In this document: in pieces, positions 39,884 through 49,241 of the stretch | How the letters are laid out: each line of letters opens with the position of its first letter | Numbering within the stretch: position 1 is the first letter of the stretch | Source: Pyropia yezoensis | Lineage: Eukaryota > Rhodophyta > Bangiophyceae > Bangiales > Bangiaceae | Direction of reading: 5' to 3' | Assembly: GCA_009829735.1 (NCBI GenBank) | Contig: CM020619.1 | Span: 12,267,777 to 12,331,776 of the forward strand | DNA length: 64,000 nucleotides | Made by a program: the position numbers and the translations under genes | Notes under the pieces: model-generated | What the model saw: only the letters and a program-made list of their open reading frames with translations | Databases searched by the model: none | What the model was told of the DNA's origin: nothing

Positions 39884-41086
39884 CTATAAGGTGCAACACA
39901 CGACGGATCAGCGCAGGGCGCCAGAGCAATACGGGCATACGGGCGCCAAGACAAAAAACAAGCAGCGAGAGCGGACGACGCAGCAACAGAACAGCAACAA
40001 AACCCGTTAGTCGATAAGTGAACATGCATCTAAACTCGCATACTCCCAAAAGAAAGCTGCAAAGAATGCCGCACACTGCGAACCGTCCACTGGACCGCGC
40101 TGCCTCGTGCCTGTCGCACAGGGTCAACGCTCCTTGAGTGGACTGAGCCTGCCCGTGGCAGAGATGGGACGGGCAGGCTCACAGACGCCCACACGTGGCT
40201 TCCACGCATCCATTCAGACCGCGATTGAAACGTGCCCTGAGCGGTCAAGCACCCACGTTACTTGACGGACGCCGCCGCACCCGACTGTCGCATACGATCC
40301 CACACAGCCCCCACACGCTCGCAGGCTGCAAAAAAACAACCAGCGACGGCCAGCCTCAACACACATGGCCGCCACCCAAAGCAGGAACGGCGAGTTGCCA
40401 AAAAAAAACGCACCATGATGAAAACGGCGGTCGCCCAGCGTCAGAGACCGCGCGGCGGGACCGCCGCAGCGCGCTCCGACCGGACTACTCGTCGCCGCGC
40501 ACCGTTCGAGCTGCACCGCCTATGGTTGCCCAGATACACACAGGCTCCGTCCAGAGGGAAACACACCCACGGCGATCGAGGTGCTCGACCCGTTGACCGA
40601 AGCAGTAAGACGGCCAGAATGCGGGCGGCGTGCCGGGTGGGGGCGATGACAGGGGGCGTCGGGAGTGCCGTGAGCCGCGTTTGTTCCCGTGGCGTACGAA
40701 GGAGTTGATTTCCCGGACCAGAGGGTTGGCGGAGTGTCAGCTGGTGCGTCAGCGGCCCGAAAGTGTCGACCCTCCATAGTGCTGACAGTACTTTGATTTT
40801 TTTCACCTTTTCAGTGCAGAGAGTATCCACGGACAATGTAGCCCCTCCACGAAGCTCAAGATCCCATCCTCAGAAACACTTAGACAACGACTCTCCCCCT
40901 CCTTGCTCGTGGTCCCTTCCGCCAGTCCCCCCTCTCATCGCCGCGGCGCCACAGGCGGCCGGACCCCGTTGCCTAGCATCGCTGCGGAGCCGCAGGCAGT
41001 CGACCCCTGAGGCGGTCCCTGCGGGCCGGCAGACGCGCCGCGCGGGTCGTCGACCTTCGCCGGCACCGGTGCCTGGCGCCGGCGCC
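39884..41086. other. Divergent promoter region of beta'-COP and FZL, with probable 5' intron of beta'-COP
   Basis: About 1.2 kb. It holds the presumed first intron and 5' leader of beta'-COP on the minus strand and the 5' leader of the GTPase on the plus strand. A perfect 13-bp inverted repeat lies at 40144-40181 (separate entry). No independent gene is supported. Confidence 0.6.
40144..40181. repeat. Perfect 13-bp inverted repeat
   Basis: TGAGCCTGCCCGT, 12-base spacer, ACGGGCAGGCTCA. Located within the divergent intergenic region, inside or near the beta'-COP 5' intron. Could be a hairpin or a dimeric protein site. Confidence 0.75.
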
Positions 41087-43606
41087 ATGCTCTCCCGTGC
41101 GCCCGCCATGCGCCACCTCCTCTGGGGGGGGGTGCCTGCCCGCCGCGCAGCGCCCCCCCCCCTGGCGGTGGCTGCGGCAGCAGTGCGGGCGACCGGCGGC
41201 TGGCTGCCGGGCGCTGTGGCGCGGGGCGGTGCTACGCGCGGCTCGTCTGCGGCGTCACCACCGGCGTCGGGCACGGCGCTGACGCTCAAGGGGGTCCTCC
41301 CTGCGGCGGGGGCGACGGCGGCAGGAGGGGCGACCAAAGCTCCGGTAACACCGTCGGCGGCAGCAGCAGCAGCAGCGTCGGCCACCCGCCCTGGTGCCGC
41401 TGAGGCGCCCCCCTCCCCTTTCCCTTCCTCCTCAGAGGGCATGCCCCCCCCCGACGGCAGTGTCCCCCATCCCCCCCATCCCCTGCCTGTCCCCGACGCT
41501 CGCCGGGCAGTTGTCTCCCTCGCCGGCGCGGACGCGTCGCTGGTGACCGCCTCGGCGGCTGCGCTCTCCCGCGTCGCCGATGCGGTGGCGGACCTGGCCG
41601 ACCCGCGTGGCCCGCTGGCCGCGTCGCTGTCGGCGGGGGGCGGTCCGGGTGCGGCGGCGGACCTGGCGCTCCTGCGGGCCGAAGTGGCGCGCCTCACCAA
41701 CGGCGTCTTCCTGTTGGTAACGGTGGGGGAGTGGAACGCGGGCAAGAGCGCCCTGCTGAATGTGTTGCTGGGGGGAGCACTCTTGCCGTCGGGACCAACA
41801 CCAACGACAGCAGAGGTGACGGTGGTGCAGCACGCGGGGGGGGTAGGGGGGGCGGGGGACAGCGGGGGGGGCGGCGCGGTGCGGGCTGCCGCAGCAGACG
41901 GGGATGGTTCCCCCCCCAGCATTGCCGCGCCCGTCACGGCGGGCACGGACCACACGGGGGAGGCGGTGAAGCTTGCCCTCCACGCACCGTGGCTGTCCCA
42001 CGTGCAGCTGGTGGATACGCCCGGCACCAACGCGCTGGACCGGGAGCACGAGGCACGGACGCGGGCGTTTGTGCCACTCGCCGACCTCGTCCTCTTTGTC
42101 ACGTCGGCGGAGCGGCCCTTCTCCGAGTCCGAGCGCGCCTTCCTCGCTAGCATCCGCGCGTGGGGCAAGGCCGTCGTGGTGGTGCTCAACAAGGTGGACC
42201 TTCTCGACGCCGAGCCGGGGAGCCTCGAAACGGTGGTGTCCTACGTGACCGACCGGGCGAGGGTGCTCCTCGGCACCTCCCCGCGAGTGTTTCCCCTGTC
42301 GGCGCGGGCAGCGCTGGCGGCCAAGGCGGCCGCCGCCGCGGGCGACGCCGACATCGCCGCCGACCTGTGGGCGCGCTCCCGCTTTGGGGACTTTGAAGCG
42401 TTTGTGACAACTACCCTGGACAGCCGGGAGCGGCTGGCCCTCAAGCTGGACGCCTCTGCCGGCGTGGGCGAGACTCTCCACCGCCGCTACGCCGCCGCCG
42501 TCGAGGCCGCAGCCGGTGTGGCAGCCGCGGACGCAGCTGCGGTCGCCGCCGTCGACGGGGTGCTGTCGTCCACCGCGGCGGACGTGGACCGTGCCACCGC
42601 CGGTCACGTTGACCGGGTAGACAACCTGCTGCTTCGGATGCTGACCCGCTCCGACTCATTTTTTTCCACCCACGTGGTGCTGGCAAATGTGCGGCAGCTG
42701 GCAGCGGGCGCGGTCGCGGCCGCCTACGAGCGGGAGGTGGTGGGCACCACCGCGGCTGAGGTGGGTGCCGCGACCGCCGCGTTTGGCGAGTGGCTCGCGT
42801 CGCGCGAGGCGGCCGCCTGGGCCGACGTGCGCCGCGTCTTTGCACGTCGCGCCGCCGACACGGCGGCGGGGGGTGGCGGGGGGGAGGCGGACGCGGCCGC
42901 CACAGCAGCGGCGGCGGCGGCGCTTGCCGCCGTCGACGCCTCGTGGGCCGCCGGCGTCGTTGGCGGCGGCGGCGGCGGCGGCTTCTCACCAGACGGCACC
43001 CCCCCCGCGCCTCCCCCCCCCGACCAGCGGCGGGCGACGCTGGCGGCCCTCGCCGACGCGGGGTCCCCTTTTGCCGCCGACTATGCGGCGGCGGTATCCC
43101 CCGCCCGCGTCGGCGATTCGGTCGCTGGCGCGGTCGCCGCGACGGGCGCGGTGGGTCTGGGCGCCCTCGGCGCGCTGGGCGTCCTCGCGTCCGCGTCAGC
43201 CCTCGACGCGACCGGCGCCACCGGCCTCGCCACCGCCGCGGGCGCGGGCCTCCTCGTCCTCCCCCACCGCCGCCGCGCCCTTCGCGCCGGCACGCGCGGC
43301 CGCGTCGAGGCGCTGCGGGCAGATCTGGCCGCCGCCACCCGCCGCCGCGTCGCCGACGGGCGGGCCCGCCACGCGGCGGCGGTCCGCGCGGCGGTCGCGG
43401 CGTTTGCGGCCGACACGGCCGCGCGGACCGCGGCGGTGCGGGCCCACGGGGCGGCGCTGGGGCGGGCGGGGGAGGAGCTCGGTGCGGTGCGCGCGCGGGT
43501 GGGGCGGTCGGGGGGGGGGGGGGGGGGGAAGCGCGCCGCGCCGCCCCCGCCGCCCACGTCGGTGGGGGGGCGGGTGGACACGACGTCGTCAGGGGTCCAG
43601 ACGTAG
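41087..43606 (+). CDS. FZL-like dynamin-family GTPase, probably plastid-targeted
   Basis: 839 residues from ATG 41087, chosen because an Arg/Ala-rich transit-peptide-like segment (MLSRAPAMRHLLWGG) follows; the frame is open 108 codons upstream. GTPase motifs: G1 GEWNAGKSALLN (~213), G2 in TPTTAEVT, G3 VDTPGTN (~309), G4 NKVD (~367). A helical stalk follows, and a hydrophobic stretch at about 681-725 (GLGALGALGVLASASAL) resembles the membrane paddle or anchor of bacterial dynamin-like and FZL proteins. FZL shapes thylakoid membranes in plants. The C-terminus has a G-run coding poly-Gly. The Ala content is very high, as in neighbouring genes. A mitochondrial mitofusin-like role cannot be excluded. 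Confidence 0.85.
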   Translation: MLSRAPAMRHLLWGGVPARRAAPPPLAVAAAAVRATGGWLPGAVARGGATRGSSAASPPASGTALTLKGVLPAAGATAAGGATKAPVTPSAAAAAAASATRPGAAEAPPSPFPSSSEGMPPPDGSVPHPPHPLPVPDARRAVVSLAGADASLVTASAAALSRVADAVADLADPRGPLAASLSAGGGPGAAADLALLRAEVARLTNGVFLLVTVGEWNAGKSALLNVLLGGALLPSGPTPTTAEVTVVQHAGGVGGAGDSGGGGAVRAAAADGDGSPPSIAAPVTAGTDHTGEAVKLALHAPWLSHVQLVDTPGTNALDREHEARTRAFVPLADLVLFVTSAERPFSESERAFLASIRAWGKAVVVVLNKVDLLDAEPGSLETVVSYVTDRARVLLGTSPRVFPLSARAALAAKAAAAAGDADIAADLWARSRFGDFEAFVTTTLDSRERLALKLDASAGVGETLHRRYAAAVEAAAGVAAADAAAVAAVDGVLSSTAADVDRATAGHVDRVDNLLLRMLTRSDSFFSTHVVLANVRQLAAGAVAAAYEREVVGTTAAEVGAATAAFGEWLASREAAAWADVRRVFARRAADTAAGGGGGEADAAATAAAAAALAAVDASWAAGVVGGGGGGGFSPDGTPPAPPPPDQRRATLAALADAGSPFAADYAAAVSPARVGDSVAGAVAATGAVGLGALGALGVLASASALDATGATGLATAAGAGLLVLPHRRRALRAGTRGRVEALRADLAAATRRRVADGRARHAAAVRAAVAAFAADTAARTAAVRAHGAALGRAGEELGAVRARVGRSGGGGGGKRAAPPPPPTSVGGRVDTTSSGVQT

Positions 43607-44021
43607 GAGGGGAAAGCGGGTGGGGGGTGGGGGGTGGGGGGGTGTGGTGGAGCAAGAGGGGGGGGGTGATAGGGGGGGAGGCGGTCGTGACACTGTTCGC
43701 GGGCGTTGGAACGGCGTGCGACGCGGGCATGCCCCCATCGGTGGCGGGGAACTGTTTTTGATGGAGAGGGGGAGCACAAGCGCCCAGACGGCCGCGGTGA
43801 AGGGCCCCCCAAGTGTGCGGCGTCGCGCCCGGCGCACACGACCGGCACGCCGACCGCTTGTTCCCCAGTGCCGTGGGCAGTTGCGCGTTGCGGAGCCGGT
43901 TGCCCAGCAGTGTCTCTCATCCCGCTTTCCCGCTCCCCTCGGTCATCCTCCCCCTGCCCCCATCGGTCGTCCCTTCACCCGCTCCCCCCGCCCCGTCGGT
44001 GCTCCCCCAGGTGCGCCTCCC
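43607..44021. other. Convergent 3' spacer, G-rich
   Basis: 415 bases between the FZL gene and the minus-strand lyase-like gene. Contains G-runs (GGTGGGGGGTGGGGGG at about 43620) and no supported gene. Confidence 0.6.
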
Positions 44022-44690
44022 TCACGCCTCCGCCCCCTCGAGGGCCAGCAGCGCCAGCTGCGCCCGCGCCGCCACCGCGTCAACGGGCCCGCCCGTCCCC
44101 CCCCCCCCCGCCAAGTCACGGAGGACGCCCAGTGCAGCGTCCCGCTCCTTCCCGCCCCCGCCCTCCTTCCCCGCGCCGACGCCCCGCACCCCAAACTCCT
44201 CCATTGCCGCCACGGCCGCGTAACGGACGCTCCAGTCCCCCTGCGCCTCCGCGGCAACGCCCCGCAGCGTCGCCCACACCCCCCCCACGTCGGGCACGTC
44301 GAGGCGGGCGAGCGCCGCCGCCGCCGCCCGGCGGACGTTGGGGATGGGCCCCCCCGTCGCGGCGGCCGCCACCACAGGCGCCACGCCCCCATCACGCAGG
44401 GCGCCCAGCGCGCGCAGCGCGTAGGCATTGACCGAGTAGTTGAACGCCGCGACGCCCTGCAGCAGCAGCGGGGTGGCCGCGGCGGCCGTCTCGGGGCGCG
44501 ACAGCGCGCTGACGGCGACCGCCGCGGCGATGGGGTTGTTGTAGCCAAGGATGTCAACGAGGACGGGGAGCGCCGCGGGCGAGTGCGCATCCGCAATGAG
44601 CGTCGCGCAGTCGATGAGGGCAGACGGCGAGTCGGGGCCGTCCCGGACGGTGGTGATGGCCGCGGCGAGGGGGGGGGGGAAGGCGCTCAT
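44022..44690 (-). CDS. Phycobilin lyase-like HEAT-repeat protein (CpcE/CpcF/CpeZ family), N-terminus uncertain
   Basis: Lyases of this family attach bilin chromophores to phycobiliproteins or act as their chaperones. 222 residues from Met at 44690. HEAT repeats carry the family-typical sequences PVLVDILGYNNPIAAAVAV, NYSVNAYALRALGALRD, NVRRAAAAALARLDVP and DWSVRYAAVAAMEEFG. The length suits the CpcF-like subgroup. The frame stays open upstream to 45338, but that part is Arg/Pro/Ser low complexity and does not look like protein; a targeting peptide on a separate exon is likely, and I could not place the splice site. A nuclear gene of this type supports a phycobilisome-bearing alga. A general HEAT-repeat protein is the fallback. 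Confidence 0.75.
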   Translation of the reverse strand: MSAFPPPLAAAITTVRDGPDSPSALIDCATLIADAHSPAALPVLVDILGYNNPIAAAVAVSALSRPETAAAATPLLLQGVAAFNYSVNAYALRALGALRDGGVAPVVAAAATGGPIPNVRRAAAAALARLDVPDVGGVWATLRGVAAEAQGDWSVRYAAVAAMEEFGVRGVGAGKEGGGGKERDAALGVLRDLAGGGGTGGPVDAVAARAQLALLALEGAEA

Positions 44691-47126
44691 GTCCAGCTCG
44701 TACACGAGGCCCCCATTTACGCCCGAGCAGGTGGGCGGGGGGGGGCGCCCGCTCCCCGCCGGGAGGGGGGGGGTGGGCCGACCTTGCGCCAGATGGACCG
44801 CCGCTGGCAAACGTGCGGGCGGGGAGGCGCCGCGGCCAGACTCCCACGGCCAGCAGGGGGGAGGGGGGGAAGGAAGGCGGTCGTGGCCGGCCGCACGTGA
44901 GCTGCCGCCGCCACTGGCAACGCTGCCATGGCGGGTCACGCCGGCGGCTAATGGCAGCGGGAAATCCCGGGAGGGGGGGGCGGGGGGGGAGGAGAAGGAA
45001 GATGGACTCCAGGGGGGGGGGGGGGGGGGGGGTCGTGGCCAGTAGTCGACTGCAAAGCCGTCGCAGCGGGGGTGGCAGCAACCGACGGCAGACGGGGTGG
45101 CGGCAGCGGCAGCGCAGGCAGGGGAAGGGGATGTCACTCTGGCGGAGGTCGCTGGTCGAAGAGATCTCCGCCACGTGGGAGGATCCCTGCCCGACGCGCG
45201 CCCACCTCGACAATTCTCCTCGCCCGCCCCCGCCCCCGCCCCCCAACCCCCCTGCCCGTCACCGCGCGCCTCCCCACCCCGCTCTGCTCCACCCCCTCGC
45301 CTGGTTCGCCTGGTCCGTTGGGAGGGTGATCCCGCCACACCCGCCGTGTTTTTTTTCTCCTTTTTTATTTTTGCCCTGCCTCACGGGCGAGGCCCGCACG
45401 GCTTGGGAGGCGGAGAAGGTGGGGGGGGCGGAGGAAGGCGGGCGAAGGCGGGCGGGGGCGCCTCGGCGGAGGTGTGGGCACGTGGGGAGGCGGGGATGAA
45501 GGGAGATGTTTGAGAAGCTGGCAGGGGAGGCAGGGGGGGGGGAGGGGGCGACAGCGCCATTTGGCCCCTCCGCGCCCTCGCGGGAATTGGCACAGGGGGG
45601 GGTCGGGGCGTGGCACGCCGCCGCGCTCCGCGCTGCGGGGTCCAGGCCGTGGCGCTCGCGCTCATGGCTGGTGTCTGTGGTGGTGGTGGTGTTGGTGGTG
45701 GTGGCGGCGGCGGCGGCAAAGGCGGGAGCGGCGGCGGTGGCGGCGCGTTGCCGGCCCGGCGGCGGGGGCAGCTGCCGCGGTCACCGCGCTGCGGTGGCGG
45801 TGGTGGCGCCGCCACCACCCGCCGCTGCCGGCGGTGTCGCGAGGTGGCCGACGGCGGGGGCGGCCCCCCCCGGGACGGGCGTCGTCCCAGTGCCTGATGG
45901 GGGTGAAGCGCGGGTGGTGGTGGTGGTGGTGGCGCGCCTGGCTGCGGTGGGGCGGCCATGTGCCGCGCGGCGACCGGCGGCTTGTGCCTGTTTGCAGCGT
46001 TGACTGGAGGGAATGGAGGGGGGCACCTATGCTTGGGGGGGCCTGTGACGTGGTGGGCGGGCGGGTGCGTGGGTGGGGAGGGGGTGGCCTTGTTCTTTGG
46101 AAGGGACGGGGCACTTGTTGGCGAGGGGGGGAAGGTAATAGGTTGGGCCGCCGCGATGGGGGGGGGGTGCCTCGTTCGCCTGCGCGATCGCCATGCGGCT
46201 GGCGTCGCAGGCTGTTGAGGCGCACCATGCGGTTCGAATGACTGCGGCGTCGTGTTGACTGGGGCTGATGAGAAACAGGACTCGCCGGTCTGGCGTACGA
46301 AGCGCAGGAGCGGGCGGTATAGAAGGCAAGTGCCGTCTAACCCAATGAACACACAAGACTTGCGTGTGCTCGACTGCAGGAGACGCCTGCATGATCTTCT
46401 AGGTGCGGGGTACCCGCACATGATGGATGCTGGTGTCGGTCTGGTACGACTGCGAGAGTAAACGTCAGCCTATACATCGACGGGCTGTTGTTCTCTGGCT
46501 GTATCCGTATCAAACAGCGACATCATCGAACGGCAGCTACGGGACACACTCTACCTATGCGCACGGCAAGTGACGGGTAAAAGATTGGACAACACCCCTT
46601 TAAAGCGTTCTGCCCAAGTGAGGCACGTACGGCCCCACAACATATTCATCAAGCAGAAAAAAAAAAAAACATGCAGAAGGCACGAGGTCGCAAGGGCCGA
46701 AAAAGGCCACGTGCAACGACATCCTAAGAATCCTCCACCAGAACGAGATCAGCAGCAGCTTGTCGTCGACCAAGTGGCCACCGACCGCACAACAGTCGGC
46801 AGCAAGGCCGACGACCATCGCGCGATACCCATCGTTCCGTTCCAGGGCAGCAACAAGGGGCCTCGCCCAGCATCGCAAGCAGGCACACATGCCTGAGAAC
46901 GGGCCGCTGACCAATGTTTCCTTGTGTCACCCAACAGGTTTCCCCCGACCTGACCTCCATCCGGCCGCTGCGACGCACACGGACGGTCCGGCAAGCGTGT
47001 GGTAGCGCACCAAAGGACGGCTGCAACAAGCAGCGCCCAGAGATCCGCTGCTTCTTGACGTTCCAGCGCGTCCGAGTACTTGGCGCGAGTGGTAGATGAC
47101 GGCTCTTACGGGAAGGGGGTAGGCGC
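44691..47126. other. Low-complexity intergenic region with GGT/GGC microsatellites
   Basis: Long ORFs on both strands here are Pro/Arg- or Gly/Val-rich and arise from G/C-rich simple sequence (for example GGTGGTGGTGTTGGTGG at about 45676, and GGTGGTGGTGGTGGTGG at about 45914). It probably holds the upstream exon and promoter of the lyase-like gene and the 3' UTR of eL41. No domain recognised. Confidence 0.55.
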
Positions 47127-47204
47127 TTACTTCGAGCGCGCCCGCATGCGCCTGCGCTTCCGCTTCAGACGGCGCATGCGCTTTTTCTTCCACTTCCCGC
47201 GCAT
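47127..47204 (-). CDS. RPL41: Ribosomal protein eL41 (25 residues)
   Basis: Smallest cytosolic large-subunit protein, a single basic helix between the two ribosomal subunits. The 25 residues begin MRGKWKKKRMRRLKRKRR and end RARSK, matching eL41 at nearly every position; 17 are Arg or Lys. The ATG follows directly after an acceptor site with a pyrimidine tract (TTTGTCCTACAG), so a 5'-UTR intron ends at the start codon. A donor-like AAG-GTACGA lies about 295 bases upstream near 47499. Too short for ordinary gene finders. Confidence 0.95.
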   Translation of the reverse strand: MRGKWKKKRMRRLKRKRRRMRARSK

Positions 47205-49241
47205 CTGTAGGACAAACAAAGAGAATGATCGATGAGAGCACACAAGAAAGCGACGAACAAAGAGCAAGAATTAGAACGATTGCACAACAGCCTCCCATAG
47301 CAGAAAGCGTCTCCCTCGACCGGCAAGCCCGCATCAAGCGCCACGACACCGTCGCGAAGAAAGCAGGGAACGACATCACGACTAGAGCGCCGTGTGATGC
47401 ACGGTCGCTGCGCTCCCCAGCGCCCCGTCCTCACATAGATGCACACATCTTCTGCTTCGTGATGCCATGCAGTGCCAGGCGATGGCGGAAAATCGTACCT
47501 TGAGCCCGACGTTTGGAAAACGAGGGAAAGATGTGCGTGACGTCGGTGGCGGCGGGTGCGGGTGGGGCGGCACGGTAGGGAGACGCCGACGCCTTATCTG
47601 GCGCCGGTGCCCTGGCGGGGGATTGCTCGGGCCACACTGGCCCAGCCGTGCTGCTCCAAATCGGGCCCCAAAGCCAAATCGATCCCAAGACCCCGACAGT
47701 CTGTCCTGCCAGCAAAAATGACTCGTCCAATTCGACTGGAACCAAGAAATGCAAGGGAGTGTATCACGTTGTCGAGCACAATGGTTGATCCAGCCTGTAT
47801 TTTAATTATATCATGATTATTTTGTAACCTCACTCGGATTGTGCGCCGCCGCCGACACACAGCCGTGGTTCACGCCCGTTCCAAGGTCCACTCGCTCGCT
47901 GTACGTGTACGTGTAACGCTGCCCCCATTGGTGGGGCCATGTGACGGCGTCACAAACGGTACAGACATACTAAGCCGGCGCTGCGAGGTCTAACCGCGAT
48001 CTACGGCGATACATCGTCCTAGTCGACGGATTTAATGTGGATCATCGGCCGCTAATCAGCAATTCTTGCGCCCACCGGAGCTCGATTGCGCCCGACCTGT
48101 CGCAGGGACGTCACCAGGAAGCACGCGCTGGCCGCGTGGACGGGCCCACATCCGTCGCGGTCGGTTAACCGCATCCACCGCAGATGGCGTCACGCTGATT
48201 CACCCCCCTCCTTCCCCATTGCCCACGTGCGCGGCTCCTCCCCCCCCCCCCCCCCCCCCCCCCCCCCTGCTGCCCTTACGCTGGCGCCCGACGTATGTGC
48301 CTAATCGATCGGGCCACACACCTCCAGGTATCTTCCTCGGTCCTGCACGATCTACGAGTGCTTGTCTCCGACGACCCCAACTCCTCTCGTCTCTCCGTGT
48401 CAAACGCGACTTTCCTTCGGTCTGTCTTTCGTCATTCTTCCCCGTCCGGCCCCGCTCACCTTCAATCGCTTCTGGCTCAATTTGCTGCTGCTGCCCCCCC
48501 ACCTCCTCCCTTCGATTGCTTTTGACTGTGACTTGCTCTCTGCTCCCCACGACTGCGTGTGCTTTTTGTCTCCCTTCTTGCCAGCGGTGGACGGCAGTGT
48601 TGTCGGCGTTCAAGGGAGGGCAAGATTGACGCGGGGGCCATCCGGGATCTACCTCACTAAATCGCCGCGAGTAGCAGGAGCGGCAACGGGACAGCGTGCG
48701 GGGGCTGGAGCCGATGGAGAGAGAGGAGGGCGGAGGTGAGCTTCAGAGAGGGGGTGTTTCATCAGCGGTATGTGTCTTGTTGGTGAGAGCGCTTGCTGCT
48801 GCTTGTTTCCCTGGGTCATGCTCCACGCATGTGCATGAATGCGAGCGGACGTTTTACCAGCCGTGGTGGGGGTGACTTTGACGCTTTGTTCTTTATGGTG
48901 CATCGTTCCATCGTCCTCCAGCTAGGTCCCGTGAGGGAGACGGAGAGTTTTGTGTGCCGCCACACTCTCGACCTCTTTCTCGCAGCACATGTAGCACGTG
49001 TCGCAACGATGGGTGCCGCCTCCGACAAATAAATAAATCTTCTTGACAGGGCTCACGTTGCATCGAGTCATAAATTACACTCGCAGAAAGGATCTAGCCG
49101 TGGCGCACGCCACATGTGGCGTGCTGCAGCACGGTCCTCTCCGTGTCGGCGGCAGCTGCGACCTCGCCTACGTGCCGCCGTTTTTTTTCCCGAACCGCCC
49201 TTTTGCTTCCTCCCCTCCCCTGCTTCCCTCGGTTGCTGCCT
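47205..49241. other. Intergenic region: eL41 leader/intron, C28 homopolymer, no further gene seen
   Basis: Holds the eL41 5' region on the left. A run of 28 C lies at 48240-48267. Overlapping AATAAA signals (plus strand, about 49027-49036) suggest a transcript end there, but ORFs between 48066 and 49035 have no recognisable motif. Confidence 0.55.
48240..48267. repeat. Poly-C run (28 bases)
   Basis: Uninterrupted C homopolymer; length is likely unreliable in the assembly. Could form an i-motif/G-quadruplex pair. Confidence 0.95.

Noticed and set aside
40870..42192. 440-codon and 391-codon ORFs on the minus strand opposite the FZL gene
   Set aside because: Shadow frames of a clear GTPase gene with intact motifs; no motifs of their own.
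45381..46421. 346-codon Pro-rich ORF on the minus strand
   Set aside because: Arises from CCN microsatellites; no globular stretch or homology signal visible.
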